DNA of 64,000 nucleotides, taken from positions 2,733,729 through 2,797,728 of the forward strand of contig NW_003314271.1 in NCBI RefSeq assembly GCF_000143415.4, given 5' to 3'. The notes under the pieces were generated by a model that made no database searches, had not been told where the DNA came from, and saw nothing but the letters and a program-made list of their open reading frames with translations. Shown here in pieces: positions 44,895-56,667 of this stretch. The stretch comes from Selaginella moellendorffii (taxonomy: Eukaryota; Streptophyta; Lycopodiopsida; Selaginellales; Selaginellaceae). The first letter of the stretch is position 1, and each line of letters begins with the position of its first letter. Position numbers and translations under genes: made by a program.

Positions 44895-45215
44895 GCTAAA
44901 CGCGCCTTTCTTCCCTCTCGGCCTTCCTCATCGCCCGGCATTTTTGCGAGATCCACGAGCTGTCGTAGCGCAAGCAAGCTGGCCTCAAACAAAATGCGTA
45001 GCATACAGATCGCCCTCTCGGCCGCTTTCCTCCTCGCCCGGCATTTTTGCGAGATCCACGAGCTGTCGTAGCGCAAGCAAGCTGGCGTCCAGCAAAATGC
45101 CTAGCATACAGAGCGCGCCTTTCTGCCCTCTCGGCCGCTTTCCTCCTCGCCCGGCATTTTTGCAAGATCCGAGAGCAATCGTAGCGCAAGCAAGCGTGCC
45201 TCAAGCAAAATTCCT
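44850..45215. repeat. Four tandem repeats of about 95-113 bp
   Basis: The block GAGCTGTCGTAGCGCAAGCA recurs at 44863, 44957 and 45060, and in diverged form at 45173. Between the blocks lies TCTCGGCCGCTTTCCTCCTC followed by GCCCGGCATTTTTGCGAG. Fragments of the same motif (GCCCTCTCGGCCGCTTTCCT) continue to about 45420. The repeats overlap the 5' end of the frame 44319-44894. Confidence 0.8.
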
Positions 45216-45955
45216 CTGGTGCTGCCACTCCATTTGCCTCGGCCGCTGCTGATAGTGCTGCTGCTAGCGTACAGAGCGCGCCTTTCTGCCCTCTCGGCCG
45301 CTTTCCTCAAGATCGCGCCTTTCTGCCCTCTCGCCTTTCCTCAAGTGGATCGCTCCTCCCTCAAGAGCTCGCCTTCCGGCTTTCCTCAAGTCGGTCGCGC
45401 CTTTCAGCTCGCCTTCCAGAACGAGGTCGATGCCAAGGCCTGGCCCGGGAGGATGAGAAAGATTGAATCCGCTCTCCTCCTGCTCTACTGAGAATGACTT
45501 AAGCCGCTCTCGTGCTCTAAGGGTGCGCCGGCTCCATGCCTCGAGAATGCATGCTCTAGCCTCTCACGCAAGAAGACACTCAAGGAATCGATCGAGCGAG
45601 TAACGAGAAGAGCGATGCAGAAGCCGGAACTCGTCCTAGATCGCTTAGTCTCGGAGCAGCAACTTTACCGGCCAGCCCGCTCCTCTTCACGCACAAAGAA
45701 TATGCAAACAAGATGCTTTCTTTTAAACAGGAAATTATTACTAACAAACCCTTCATTCTAATGACAATTAAAAAATTAACAAGACGCCATTGTAGAACTT
45801 GCGGGAATGATCAGCTCCAACTCGGGCATCAAAGAGTTTGCTCCATACCCGGATGAGTAAAAAAGACTAAGCTCACTTCTACCACGGCCTGTCGATTCGA
45901 AAACACAGGCAGTCAGACATAGTACCATGATCTTTTTTAGCGAATCAGCCCCTCC
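45216..45955. other. Degenerate repeat tail and AT-rich spacer, no gene seen
   Basis: Up to about 45420 the sequence consists of shuffled pieces of the adjoining tandem repeat (CTTTCTGCCCTCTCG, TTCCTCAAG). The rest has no gene I can support. Confidence 0.4.
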
Positions 45956-45957
45956 AA

Positions 45958-47270
45958 GGTTTGAGCTCGATGTCGGCCAAGTCGCTCTGTGACATTTCCA
46001 AGTCGTTCTCTTGGAAAATACCTGCAGATGATAAGCTTCAGCAAGCTACAAAGTTTTCCAAACTCTATGGACAACGTACCCGGCATCCCGAACCTCATCT
46101 GCGCTACGCTACGGGAACTTGTTCGGGTACGTCTCCGTGATCAATGTGAAGGACTTACTCCTCTCTCAAGCGGAGCCCTCTCCAGCGAACATAATCCATA
46201 CTCTGGAGCTTTAATGTCAGAAAGGGAATGTCCCTGAGAAGACACAAAAATAAAAGGAAAATAACCTGCTTGTCAGCCGACCAACCATCAACTGTAAAGG
46301 AAAATTTCGTTTCTAACATACCAGTAGTCACATCGCTGTATCCATAAGCTGGGAGATCGAGCAGTGGATCGTGGAGAACCCAGGATAAAGTAAGCAGCAA
46401 AGATTTCAGTACTTTTTTTCATTTACCTTGGATAAAGACAAGCTGATCGAAATCTCTCACATTGTCAGCCACACTGGTTTCAGTACGCATGGCTGGAGGA
46501 AAAGGGAGCAGCTCCTCAGACGTAGCCATCCTCTAAGGTAGGAAACATAAATATGGGGATGAATACGAAAGAAGATGTACCTACAGAGTCATTTTTGCGA
46601 TGGCAACAGAATGGATGTCCGTCAGAGAAGGCCCGTGTCCTGCTCAAGATTGAACGACGGACAGATTTAGCAGTTGCATACCTCAGGATTCGATGTAAAC
46701 AAACAAGATCGGCAGAGAGTTTGACTCTTCCAAATAGCACTTGAAGCAAGCAGCTGCGCGAGGCTCTGGGGTAGCGGCATTTGCAGCACCGGGTACTTGA
46801 AAGATCATAAGTCACTTCCCGTGACAGGACAAATCACTTGCAGTAACAGGCCTGAATTTGTAAATGTAAGGAATTAGAAACTGATGAAAACAGACCTGAC
46901 ATGGAGCCGATGACGAATGGTCACTAGTCACCTTTGCTCAAGCTCTACCAATTCACGGGAAGGAATCCCCTACACAGCCGAGATTCCTAAGTTCCTGAAG
47001 CCACTCCTTGGCGAGACGTGACGTAACCTGACAGAAGCCATCAGAAACACCATGAGCACGCAATTTTTGCAGCGGAAATTCTCCCGTGAGCTACGATCGG
47101 AGAGGTCTGCAAAAACGAAAGTTGGAGGGAAATAGTACTTACAAGAACTGGCAGTGATCTGGTTGCTGTCTCTTGACACTGGAATGATCGTCGAGTTTGT
47201 TTGTCGTAGCTGAAAGGGAGCGTCAGCAATCCTTCCAGCTGCTCTCGATCAAACCCGAACAAGAGTAGCG
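45958..47270 (-). CDS. Unrecognised multi-exon gene, structure partly readable
   Basis: Several minus-strand pieces have good splice borders and plausible protein sequence. From 5' to 3' they include 'FDREQLEGLLTLPFSYD' (about 47240-47130), 'LQKLRAHGVSDGFCQVTSR' (about 47085-46980), 'ACFKCYLEESNSLPILF' (about 46770-46700) and 'MATSEELLPFPPAMRTETS' (about 46530-46430). Then come 'LLDLPAYGYSDVTT' (about 46370-46320), 'DGWSADKQ' joined to 'GHSLSDIKAPEYGL', and a last exon 'ENDLEMSQSDLADIELKPW' ending near 45958. One expected acceptor near 46385 is missing and one in-frame TGA occurs near 46680. Either my exon choice is wrong there or the gene is damaged. I know no family for it. It is divergent from the gene at 47294. 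Confidence 0.4.
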
Positions 47271-47293
47271 CTTTAGCTAGGGTTTATCGAAGG

Positions 47294-48184
47294 ATGCCGC
47301 GAGGATTCGAAGCGGTGTTTGCCCGCGCGCTCCAGGCAGTGGAGCGCAAGGCGGAGCACGACGACGATCTCGACTGGCAGGCATGGAACAACCGCGAGGA
47401 GTGCACCGTGGGTAAGCGCTGGACCGTCGCCAAGCTCAACCGCTACCTCGAGATATGGAAGCTAGGGATGTCGTGCGTCATGCGTCCCGGCGGCAAGGTC
47501 ATCGCCGTGGAGCGTCAGCACGAATCTTTCGTCGCCGGCTACGTCAAGGATAGGATGAAGCCCGTGAGGGAGTCCATGGGGCGCAAGACGTGGGCGCCAC
47601 TCTACGTTCCATTTGCCCATTTGCCCAAGGGAAGCATCAAGCTCCTCACCATGAAAGCCTACCATGCCGCTCTCAACCAGCTCGAGCCCTCCAATGGGAA
47701 GTGCTTCGTCACTCGCCCATGCCCGCGATTCATCCTCGACGTTGGACAGTGCCAGACGCTGCCCGAGCTCCTCTCCTACAAGGACGCCTACTTCCGTAGC
47801 CCCGGCTCCAAGGTCCAGATCTTCCTGGCGCTCAAGTGCTACTTGAAGACGCGCATGAGGCAGATGGTGGCGGTGTTGTTCGAGCGAGACAAAGGTGATG
47901 GTATCGCTGCGAGAGCCATCTCGTTTGGGGAGGAGGCACTCCATCCCGTGACTGTGGCGTGGCTGGAGGAGCAGGGGATTTCATTGACCGGAGTGGGGCA
48001 TGGCGGGGTGGAATGCGATCGACCGGGCATTCCGAGCTACGAGATGAAGATCGAAATCGCCAAGGTGCTCGAGGGCGGGGGTGACGATGTCGACTGTGGC
48101 GACCATGTTACGCTTGATCTCTACTCCATCAAGACAGAGTTTCACGATAGCGCTGACTATAGAACTTCTTTAGAAAGCTCGTGA
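47294..48184 (+). CDS. PD-(D/E)XK-like family protein, intact copy
   Basis: An intronless frame of 296 residues, GC-rich and with no stops. The core reads 'PCPRFILDVGQCQTLPELLS' followed by 'GSKVQIFLALKCYLK'. A strand ending in D/E-V-G, a Q-x-L-x-x-L helix and a hydrophobic strand fit the restriction-endonuclease-like fold seen in widespread fungal and plant hypothetical proteins. The lysine of a full catalytic site is not obvious, so activity is uncertain. Upstream, 'GGKVIAVERQHESFVAGYV' is strongly conserved in the broken copies. Three relatives lie within 7 kb (48476-48757, 49005-49080, 54080-54859), which indicates recent local multiplication. The sequence 3' of the gene contains a cluster of TTGAC motifs also found beside the copy at 54 kb. 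Role unknown. Confidence 0.55.
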   Translation: MPRGFEAVFARALQAVERKAEHDDDLDWQAWNNREECTVGKRWTVAKLNRYLEIWKLGMSCVMRPGGKVIAVERQHESFVAGYVKDRMKPVRESMGRKTWAPLYVPFAHLPKGSIKLLTMKAYHAALNQLEPSNGKCFVTRPCPRFILDVGQCQTLPELLSYKDAYFRSPGSKVQIFLALKCYLKTRMRQMVAVLFERDKGDGIAARAISFGEEALHPVTVAWLEEQGISLTGVGHGGVECDRPGIPSYEMKIEIAKVLEGGGDDVDCGDHVTLDLYSIKTEFHDSADYRTSLESS

Positions 48185-48299
48185 GGTTTGCTATAGAATG
48201 AAGTGTTAACTTAATTAAACCTTTACCTTAAATCCAAGAACTCAGAACTTTGATTCATCTGAGATGAGTGAATTAGAACTTGGCAGCTTGGATCAAATT

Positions 48300-48400
48300 C
48301 AGCTGATCAAAATCAGTTATAGTCAATGGAAGTCAACATAGTCTTTGAGGACCTGACTTTTCATTGACCTTTTTGACTTTGCATCTCCTCGTGTTGACTT
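48300..48400. promoter_or_regulatory. Cluster of W-box core motifs (TTGAC/GTCAA)
   Basis: About six TTGAC or GTCAA cores occur in 100 bp (for example TAGTCAATGGAAGTCAACATAG and CATTGACCTTTTTGACTTT). A related cluster with the shared string TAGTCAATGG l ies at 53940-54020. WRKY factors bind TTGAC(C/T), but both clusters are downstream of the related coding copies, so they may simply be part of the duplicated segment. Confidence 0.4.
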
Positions 48401-48475
48401 GCATTGGGCATCTCCATTTGGCATAATTTTTGGCAATACGTTTTCTCACGACGCTTGAGCTCATGTCCTTTCCGG

Positions 48476-48757
48476 AGTCCCGGCGGGAAGGTCATCGCCG
48501 TGGAGCGTCAACATGAATTGTTCGTAGCTGGGTACGTGAGGGATAGATTCATGTCCAGGAGGGATGGGATGGTCTCTGGGGCGCAGGACGTGGTAGCATC
48601 AAGCTCCTCTTCCATGCCGATCTCTACCAGCTCGAGCCCGACGATGGCAAGTACCTGACGAATCGCCCATGCCCGCGCTTCATCCTCGACATCGGCCAGT
48701 GCGATGCCTACGTCCAAGGTCCAGATCTTCCTGGCGATCAAGTTGTTATCGCCGTTG
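48476..48757 (+). pseudogene. Truncated copy of the PD-(D/E)XK-like gene
   Basis: DNA from CGGCGGGAAGGTCATCGCCG onward matches the middle of the gene 47294-48184. It has internal deletions and frameshifts: 'VIAVERQHELFVAGYVRDR' is followed directly by the segment encoding 'PCPRFILDIGQC' in another frame. Both ends are missing. Confidence 0.75.
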
Positions 48758-49004
48758 TAAATTTAGTTCTCTTTTTTATAAAGCGAGAGCCCAGCAGCCG
48801 AGTCTGGGAAATCGACAGACTCTCAGGAGGAGCCAGCGCGCAAGCGTCGCCGATTCAGCTGGCTTATTCTCGTCCGTGTTCTTGGTTTTTCGTTTTTTTC
48901 TCTCCCAGCTCGATAGAGAGATTGAATTGTTCAGCTACCAAAGAGCCAGGCTTCTCCCCACCCAAGTGGTGATCGAGCGCCCGAGGAGAAACCAACGGAA
49001 AAGG

Positions 49005-49080
49005 TAGCGGTTGAGCTTGGCGAGGGTCCAGCGCTTCCGTTGCTCTCGCAGCACCGCCTCAAACGATTCCCGCGGCATCT
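49005..49080 (-). pseudogene. N-terminal fragment of the PD-(D/E)XK-like gene
   Basis: On the minus strand the frame opens with MPRESFEAVLREQ and continues 'RWTLAKLNRYL', matching the start of the gene at 47294 with a deletion of about 20 codons. The match then ends abruptly. Confidence 0.7.
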
Positions 49081-49365
49081 CTATATTCCTAAGTTTAGCT
49101 GGAGCTGCCAAGCTCAAATGTTGAACAACTTTACAAGTAAATCTTGTGCGTATGCGAGTACGGAGACTGGGCAGCAGCGCGGCCACATCTTATTCTTGAC
49201 CGGGGACGATATGCCACTGTGGTGTGCACGCGGGCTACAGGACAGCCTTCTTCCACAAGAAGAGCGCCATGGATGGGTGCCTCAGCCTGAGCAGTAAACC
49301 CCCCCATGTCCGGAGGGCCGTTGGCATGGCTTCAAGCGCTCCAGGGGCGTCCAGAGATTGAGTTT

Positions 49366-51025
49366 CTAGTTCAAGTCTAATTTGAGCAGCTCCTTGTCAT
49401 GAACTGGAAGGATAGGGTGACAAGCCTGAACACCTTGGGGCCAGTTAATGTTTGGGTTGAGAAAGATTGGGTAGCGAACATCCCCTGAAGTGCCGGCCCA
49501 GTCGAAATCCACAAATGCAACCTTCAAACTGTTTAAATTGAACAAGATGTTTCTCTTCCGGAGGTCCCCATGAACGTGATAAGGGTAAAGCTCGTGAATG
49601 CTCTGATAAGCTTTCACCACAGCCTGCCTGCAATTTTCCCATGAAGACGGATCCAATGCGTGCTCACGGTTGAAAGGTCCAGGCTCCAGCCGATTTAAAG
49701 GAATCCAGCCAGCGTTGGGAGAGTAATACTCCATGCTGATAGCCTTCCATCCGTTTACCAACGTCTGAATGGTGAATGTAGGAGCAAAACCAGCATCACT
49801 CCAGGCCTTGTGCACATCCGCGCCATATCTCTGAGAAAACTTCATCAAGCGTTCCTCGCCGGTTGAATATTTTAGTAGAAAAATGAGCCGCTTCTCTGTC
49901 CTCTGATATACTTGCCTCGTAAACTGAGACACTTCAAGCCCAGGATGCCGCTGCTTTTCTGCAATTAAGAGACTCGGCCACCAAGCCTCAACAGCTCGCT
50001 CTGTGTAAGCTTGAGTTGGTTGCAAAGGCGCCAGAGCTGCATAGAACGCCGAAATGGACACAATAGCTGGTGGGAATGCCACAATAGCTCTTGCGAGCCT
50101 CGTTAGATACTCGTCGTCCTGGAGAAACTTGAGCATATGAAGGTAAGGAGTGAATGGTTCGTATCCCGGGCTGTCATGAAATATGGCACCTCCAACTCTG
50201 ATCGTTGGCCCAACAACTTCTAAAATCAACACTGGTAAACATGACGTCCAGTAGCTCCAGTGCATGTCACGCATCCTTGATGTGGCATGCGAGCCATAAT
50301 GCTTAAGTGACTCGACGCAGGGCTCCCCTCCCAGCCCCACTTCATTTTTCACTACTACGATGCCCACGGTGATCCACTCACCACCAACAAGTGCTTGAAT
50401 CAGTATATCTGGCTCTCTGGACGACGTCAACTTGAACTTCCCAGGCCAATTCTGCTCAAAGAAAAGCTTCCAGCATTGCAGTAGTTCGGCTTGTCGGTCC
50501 ACGTCCTGGTCGAAGTAGCCGCTCATAGCCATCATCCGAGAAAGAAACGTCCAGTCTTTGACGTCCAAACGGTGAGAATCCAAAGCCTGCACATATCCCG
50601 CGAATGCTTCGTGTGCCAGGACCAATGGCATCGGCGCAGAGTTTCGACCCAAGTCATACACAGGATCATGTTTTCCCAGCTGCTTCTTCATTTCAGCAAC
50701 GTCCTTTGCAAAGGCGGATGCCGATGGGAGGCCATCATGCTCATCAAACCACGACGGCTCTCTAGGACGCTTCTGAACAGAGTTACAGAAAATTCATTAA
50801 GCGCGGGCCTAAGATCAACAAATATCAACATACCTCAACCAAGACGACAACATCTCCGGGAACAAGTACTGTCGGAGGCGGAACCCTCAACTGAGTGGAT
50901 TCTCTAATGAGATGACCCCTGTAGCCACTCTCCCGGAGCTCTTCTAGGATCACCTTCACCGTGATCGGCGCCTCAAAGCGCTCGATCACTTGCCCTTGCT
51001 GCTGCTTCACAACGACGCCATCCAT
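49366..51025 (-). CDS. Crinkler-like protein: nuclease-like domain plus atypical kinase domain
   Basis: Two exons (51025-50834 and 50772-49366) give 532 residues. The N-terminus (about 60 residues, 'LRVPPPTVLVPGDVVVLV') resembles the header region of Crinkler-type proteins. Residues ~170-290 hold a PD-(D/E)XK-like part: 'SREPDILIQAL' then 'VVVKNEVGLGGEPCVES'. In relatives the second motif is E-V-K-N-E; here the first acidic residue is Val, so nuclease activity may be lost. The C-terminal third has kinase motifs: catalytic loop 'HVHGDLRKRNILFN' and, in place of DFG, 'VAFVDFDWAGTSGDVRYP'. HGDLRxxN with DFDWAG is the signature of atypical kinases in fungi, oomycetes and some mosses and lycophytes. 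The start is 200 bp from the divergent aprataxin-like gene. Homologues act as secreted effectors in pathogens; in plants the role is unknown. Confidence 0.65.
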
Positions 51026-51094
51026 CCTAGCCTGGAGAAGTGAGAATTCTAGACCCTCCGCCTCAGGATGGGCTTATCTTAGGGAGTGTTCTTG

Positions 51095-51165
51095 GGCCAC
51101 TATGATCTACTTACTCCCTAGAAAATCAAAACCCTAGAGTGGATCTATGCGAGGTGGTAGCTCTA
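51095..51165 (-). pseudogene. Short trace of the PPR gene 5' end
   Basis: CCACTATGATCTACTTACTC and AAAATCAAAACCCTAGAGTG resemble the PPR gene at 17430-17490 and its broken copy at 41245-41285. Only about 70 bp remains, inside the shared promoter of the two flanking genes. Confidence 0.5.
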
Positions 51166-51225
51166 TATCTGAGTGAGCGCTAAATGTGAGAGAAGTTTTG
51201 TTTTTAAGGTTTAGGGTTCTTAGCG

Positions 51226-53893
51226 ATGGAGTCTTTGCCAGTTTGCAAATACGGTGCGGCGTGCTACCGCAAGAATCCCGAGCATTGGCAGCAGTTCTCG
51301 CATCCTCCATCCCCTTCCTCGGACAAGACTTTTGCCGATCAATCGCAGGAGCAAGGTATGGAATGACGCACGAGAAATTTTGTGACGGTTTTCTTGTTTT
51401 TCTAGTCTAGCCCCGGCCATCATCGAGGGCAGCGCTTCGTGCGAGCCAAATCTGGTGGTAGTGGTGCTGGTCGGGGTTCCAGGGAGTGGAAAAAGCCGGT
51501 TTTGTTCCAGCGTCATCGAGAATGCTTCACAGACTTGGACCAGGATTTGTCAGGTATGAGCTTTTCCTCTCTTTTTTCGCTGTTTGATTGTTTGAGAGGA
51601 GTGAGAGTGAGATTTGGCATGTATGATTGTCTAGATGGAGCGTTCCCAATGAACGGGCCCTTCTTCAAATGCAGGATATCATCGCCAATGGGAAGCGAGG
51701 GACGAAAGCTCAGTGTATCAAACAAGCCACCATCGCCCTCAATTCCTCCAGCAGCGTCTTCATCGATCGAACCAATCTCAACCGCGAGCAGCGGCTGGAA
51801 TTCATCGAGTTTGCGAAGAAACACGGTGTGGAGGCCCATGGCGTGGTGCTCAACTTACCGGTTGGGACGTGTATCACTCGGGCCATGAATCGGACTTCTC
51901 ACGAGGGGGGACTGGAAGGAAAGAAGGTCGGGGCTGTTATTCAAAGGATGGCTCACGGTGTGGAGCTTCCAGCACTGGAGGAAGGATTCAGCAGAATCAC
52001 GGTGTGTAGAACAGATGGTGACGCCGACGAATGTATCGCGACGTACAGATCTTTGAGCTCGTCATCAAAGCTGCCAACGGGAGTTTTTGATCGAAATTCC
52101 AGCAGCACGACGAAGGGATCGCTGGAACAGTTTCTAAACAAGCCGGGTGGTGGTCAGAAAAAGGCGGGCCAAGCAAGCAGCAGTGCTGCGAGCACGAAGA
52201 AAGCAGTGGAAAGCGCTGCTCCAGAACTTAAAGATGGTGATGGATCGATGCCGCAAGCTTCTGAAGAAAGCTGCGCAACTCTTGCGTTTCCGTCAATCTC
52301 TACAGCAGATTTCCGCTTTGATCACGAGAAAGCTGCAAATATCATTGTTGAGACAGTGTCAGAGTTCTTCAGCCGTGCGGAGAGCAGTGGTTTGAGGCTG
52401 GTGCTGGTGGATATAGACCAAGGGTCGGACATGCTCTCCCGTGTTCGAAGCAGGGCCGAGTCCGCCGGCTTGGACAGCCGGAAGTTCTTAGTGACCCATG
52501 GAGACATCACAAAGCTCCATTCCACCGGAGGCCCTCGTTGCTCAGTCATTGCTAACGCCGCAAACTGGTGAGATCAACTTCTTGGATGTTTTTTCTTCTC
52601 TTTCTGCTGAGCGCACATCTTTTTGTTTCAGGCGCCTCAAGGGTGGTGGTGGCGGCGTGAATCTTGCAATCTACAGAGCTGCTGGTGACGATTTTGAGGA
52701 AGCAACGAAAAAATATGCGAAAACTTTGGATCCAGGAAAGGTGGTGGCCGTTCCACTGCCTGCCTCGTCTCCTCTACGCACGAAGGAAGGGGTAACTCAC
52801 GTCATTCACGTCCTTGGGCCCAACATGAACCCACAGAGGCCAAACTGCATCGCCGACGACTACTCCCAGGGCTGTAGGCTGCTGCGACAATGTTACGCTG
52901 CTCTCTTCTCGACTTTCGCGTCCATTGCAAAAGGCCAAGTTTCCAAAGCCAAAGTAACTGCGTCTCCTGCCAGCAACAGCAGCTCCCCTGGTGGCAAACC
53001 ACGCGACGCGTTTGCTGTGATGATGCAAGCTTCGAAGCGGAAAAATGGTAACGATGATTCTCCAGGTTCTTCGAAGAAGGGTAAGGCTGAGGTGGGAAAA
53101 GTTACAGGGGAAGAAGGCAACCCCGCGAGCGGAACTGGAACTCTAAAGGCAGCGGTCGAAGAAAAAGCCGCTACCAAGAAGCCAGTGAACTGGCCTGCGT
53201 GGGCTCAAGCTCTGCACGACGTAGCGTTTCATCCTGAGAAGCACAGCAATGTGGTACTGGAGGTGACCGACGATTGTGTTGTTCTGCCTGATCTCTACGC
53301 AAAGGTTCGCTGCTTCAAAAGTTCGTTGTAGTTCCTAACTGAAATGTCGATTGGTGTGCAGGCAAAGAAGCATCTTCTAGTGGTGTCGCGAAAGGCTGGA
53401 TTGGACTCCATAGCCGACGTTACTAAGGAGCACCTTCCGCTCCTCCGCGAGATGCATGCTGTTGGCGAGCGCTGGGCTAAGAAACTCGTGGAAGAAGACA
53501 ACTCTCTCGTTTTCCGGCTTGGCTACCACTCGGTAAGATACTCCAAAGCTCGTGTCTCCTCAGGAACTTAGCTTGGATCCACAGGTACCATCAATGCGGC
53601 AGGTCCATCTTCACGTCATCAGCCAGGACTTCAACTCCCCGGGGCTCAAGAACAAGAAGCATTGGAACTCGTTCACGACGAGCTTCTTCCGGGACTCGCG
53701 GGACGTGATCGCGGAGCTAGAGAGCCGCGGGAAGCTCGAGGAGTGCACGGAGGAGATGGAAAAGAGGCTGCTGGATTCCGAGCTGCGCTGCCATCGCTGC
53801 CGTTGCGTCCAGCCAAACATTCCGCGCTTAAAGGCCCATGTTTGCTCGTGCTCCAAGCCATTGCTTCTCAAGTCTCTCATCTCTTCGCCTTAG
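51226..53893 (+). CDS. APTX: Plant aprataxin-like protein: PBZ finger, P-loop kinase, macro and HIT domains
   Basis: Six exons (51226-51355, 51411-51553, 51675-52567, 52632-53304, 53362-53532, 53585-53893) give 772 residues. Residues 7-26 form a poly(ADP-ribose)-binding zinc finger (CKYGAACYRKNPEHWQQFSH). A polynucleotide-kinase-like P-loop domain follows ('LVGVPGSGKS'). A macro domain starts near residue 310 ('VIANAANWRLKGGGGGVNLA', then 'THVIHVLGP'). The C-terminal HIT domain has the histidine motif 'VHLHVISQDF' and 'LKNKKHWNSF', and ends in a C2HC finger ('LRCHRCRCVQPNI...HVC'). This matches the plant aprataxin/bHLH140 architecture. Aprataxin removes AMP from abortive ligation ends; the PBZ and macro parts would bring it to ADP-ribosylated damage sites. 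All key residues appear intact. The 3' end converges on the pseudogene at 54 kb. Confidence 0.93.
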
Positions 53894-53939
53894 TACTCTT
53901 TTCCCGCGGGATTTTTAATGTTTCTAGCAGGATCGTCCT

Positions 53940-54025
53940 CTATGTTTGACTAAAAGTCAAATGTAGTCAATGGTAGCCAGAGTGACTATGTTGACTTTTA
54001 TTGAGTTTTCGTTGACGTTTTGAAC
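53940..54025. promoter_or_regulatory. Second cluster of TTGAC/GTCAA motifs
   Basis: Seven or so cores in 85 bp, including TTGACTAAAAGTCAAATGTA, GTAGTCAATGG, GTTGACTTTT and GTTGACG. It lies just 3' of the broken minus-strand nuclease-like copy, as the cluster at 48300-48400 lies 3' of the intact copy. Confidence 0.4.
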
Positions 54026-54079
54026 TTCACTTTGAAAACAAAGAAGATATACAAGTAATAGCACTGAATGTAACTTCAT

Positions 54080-54859
54080 CTAGTAGTATGGAATTCAGAT
54101 TCGATGGCATAAAGATCAAACGTGAAGTAGTCACCACAGTGATTCCGAATGGCGTTGGGATCGTCGCCAGCACCCTCGAGCACCTTGGTGGTATCAACCT
54201 TAATCTGGTAGCTTGGAATGCCCTCTCTACCACACTCAATCCCACCATGCCCGACCCCGCCCAGCTCAATCCCTTACTCTTCCAGCCACCCCACAGTCAC
54301 GAGATTCAGCGCCTCCTCCCCAAACGAGATGGCAGTCCTGGCAGTGACGCTGCTACCATCGCCTTCATCTCGCTCGAAAAACACCGCAACCAGCTGCCTC
54401 ATCTGCGACTTGACGTAGCACTTGAGCGCCACGAAGATCTGGACCTTGGAGCCGGGGCTATGGAAGTAGGCGTCCTTGTAGGAGAGGAGCTCGGGCAGCG
54501 TCTGGCATCGAGGATGAATCGCGGGCATGGGCGAGTGTTCAAGTAGTTTCCACCGTCGGGCTCAAGCTGGTAGAGATTCTCATGGTGGGCTTGGACGGTC
54601 ACGTACTTGATGCTTCCAGGAGGATAGGCGAATCGCTTACGCTGCACCGTCCACACCCACGGCGCCGGTCGCTCCATCCGCCTGCTCACGTACGCCGCGA
54701 CGAAGGATTGGTGCTTGCGCTCCACCGCGATCACCCTGTCGTGGCGCACGACACACGACGCCGCTAGCTTCCATCGCTCGCGGTAGACCAGGAATTTCTC
54801 TAGCCCTTACTGACGGTGCACTCTTCGCGCGCTATGCAGCAAACGATTTTTCGCGGCAT
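54080..54859 (-). pseudogene. Full-length but frameshifted copy of the PD-(D/E)XK-like gene
   Basis: From the ATG at 54859 (MPRKIVCC) the minus strand follows the gene at 47294: 'REECTV', then 'RVIAVERKHQSFVAAYVSRR', 'PCPRFILDA'. A deletion of about 10 bp after 'PRFILD' (near 54510) shifts the frame. The rest remains recognisable in another frame ('LPELLSYKDAYFHSPGSKVQ', 'AISFGEEALNLVTV') down to about 54080. An early TAA/TAG is also present near the N-terminus. Non-functional as it stands. Confidence 0.75.
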
Positions 54860-55091
54860 CGGGCGGAACCCTAAAAGCCCAGGGTTTCAAATTTAGAAGA
54901 ATATCCTAACAAACAGAATATACAGCGTTGGGTTTAAGATTTAGCAGAATAAACTGATTAAAGAATATGCTTTATGCACGGCGGGGATTAGCAGTACGTC
55001 TAGAATATACCTGGCTAAATCTCTAGGTTTCTTCGCTTGTTTTGTGGAAGACGAGCGAGCGAGCGATCGATCGATCCAGTCCGCGGTAGCT

Positions 55092-56518
<1,427 letters not shown>

Positions 56519-56667
56519 GCGACGATGGATTGAATTACCAGTGCAGTTTTGATAACTCTAGAGATTGAAATAACTGAGAACTTCTCTCTAATTGCTGTGT
56601 ACCTTTCTGGAGAAAAATAACTTCTCTTCATAACGATTTTTTTCTTTGCTTGGCATTTATGCTTTGG

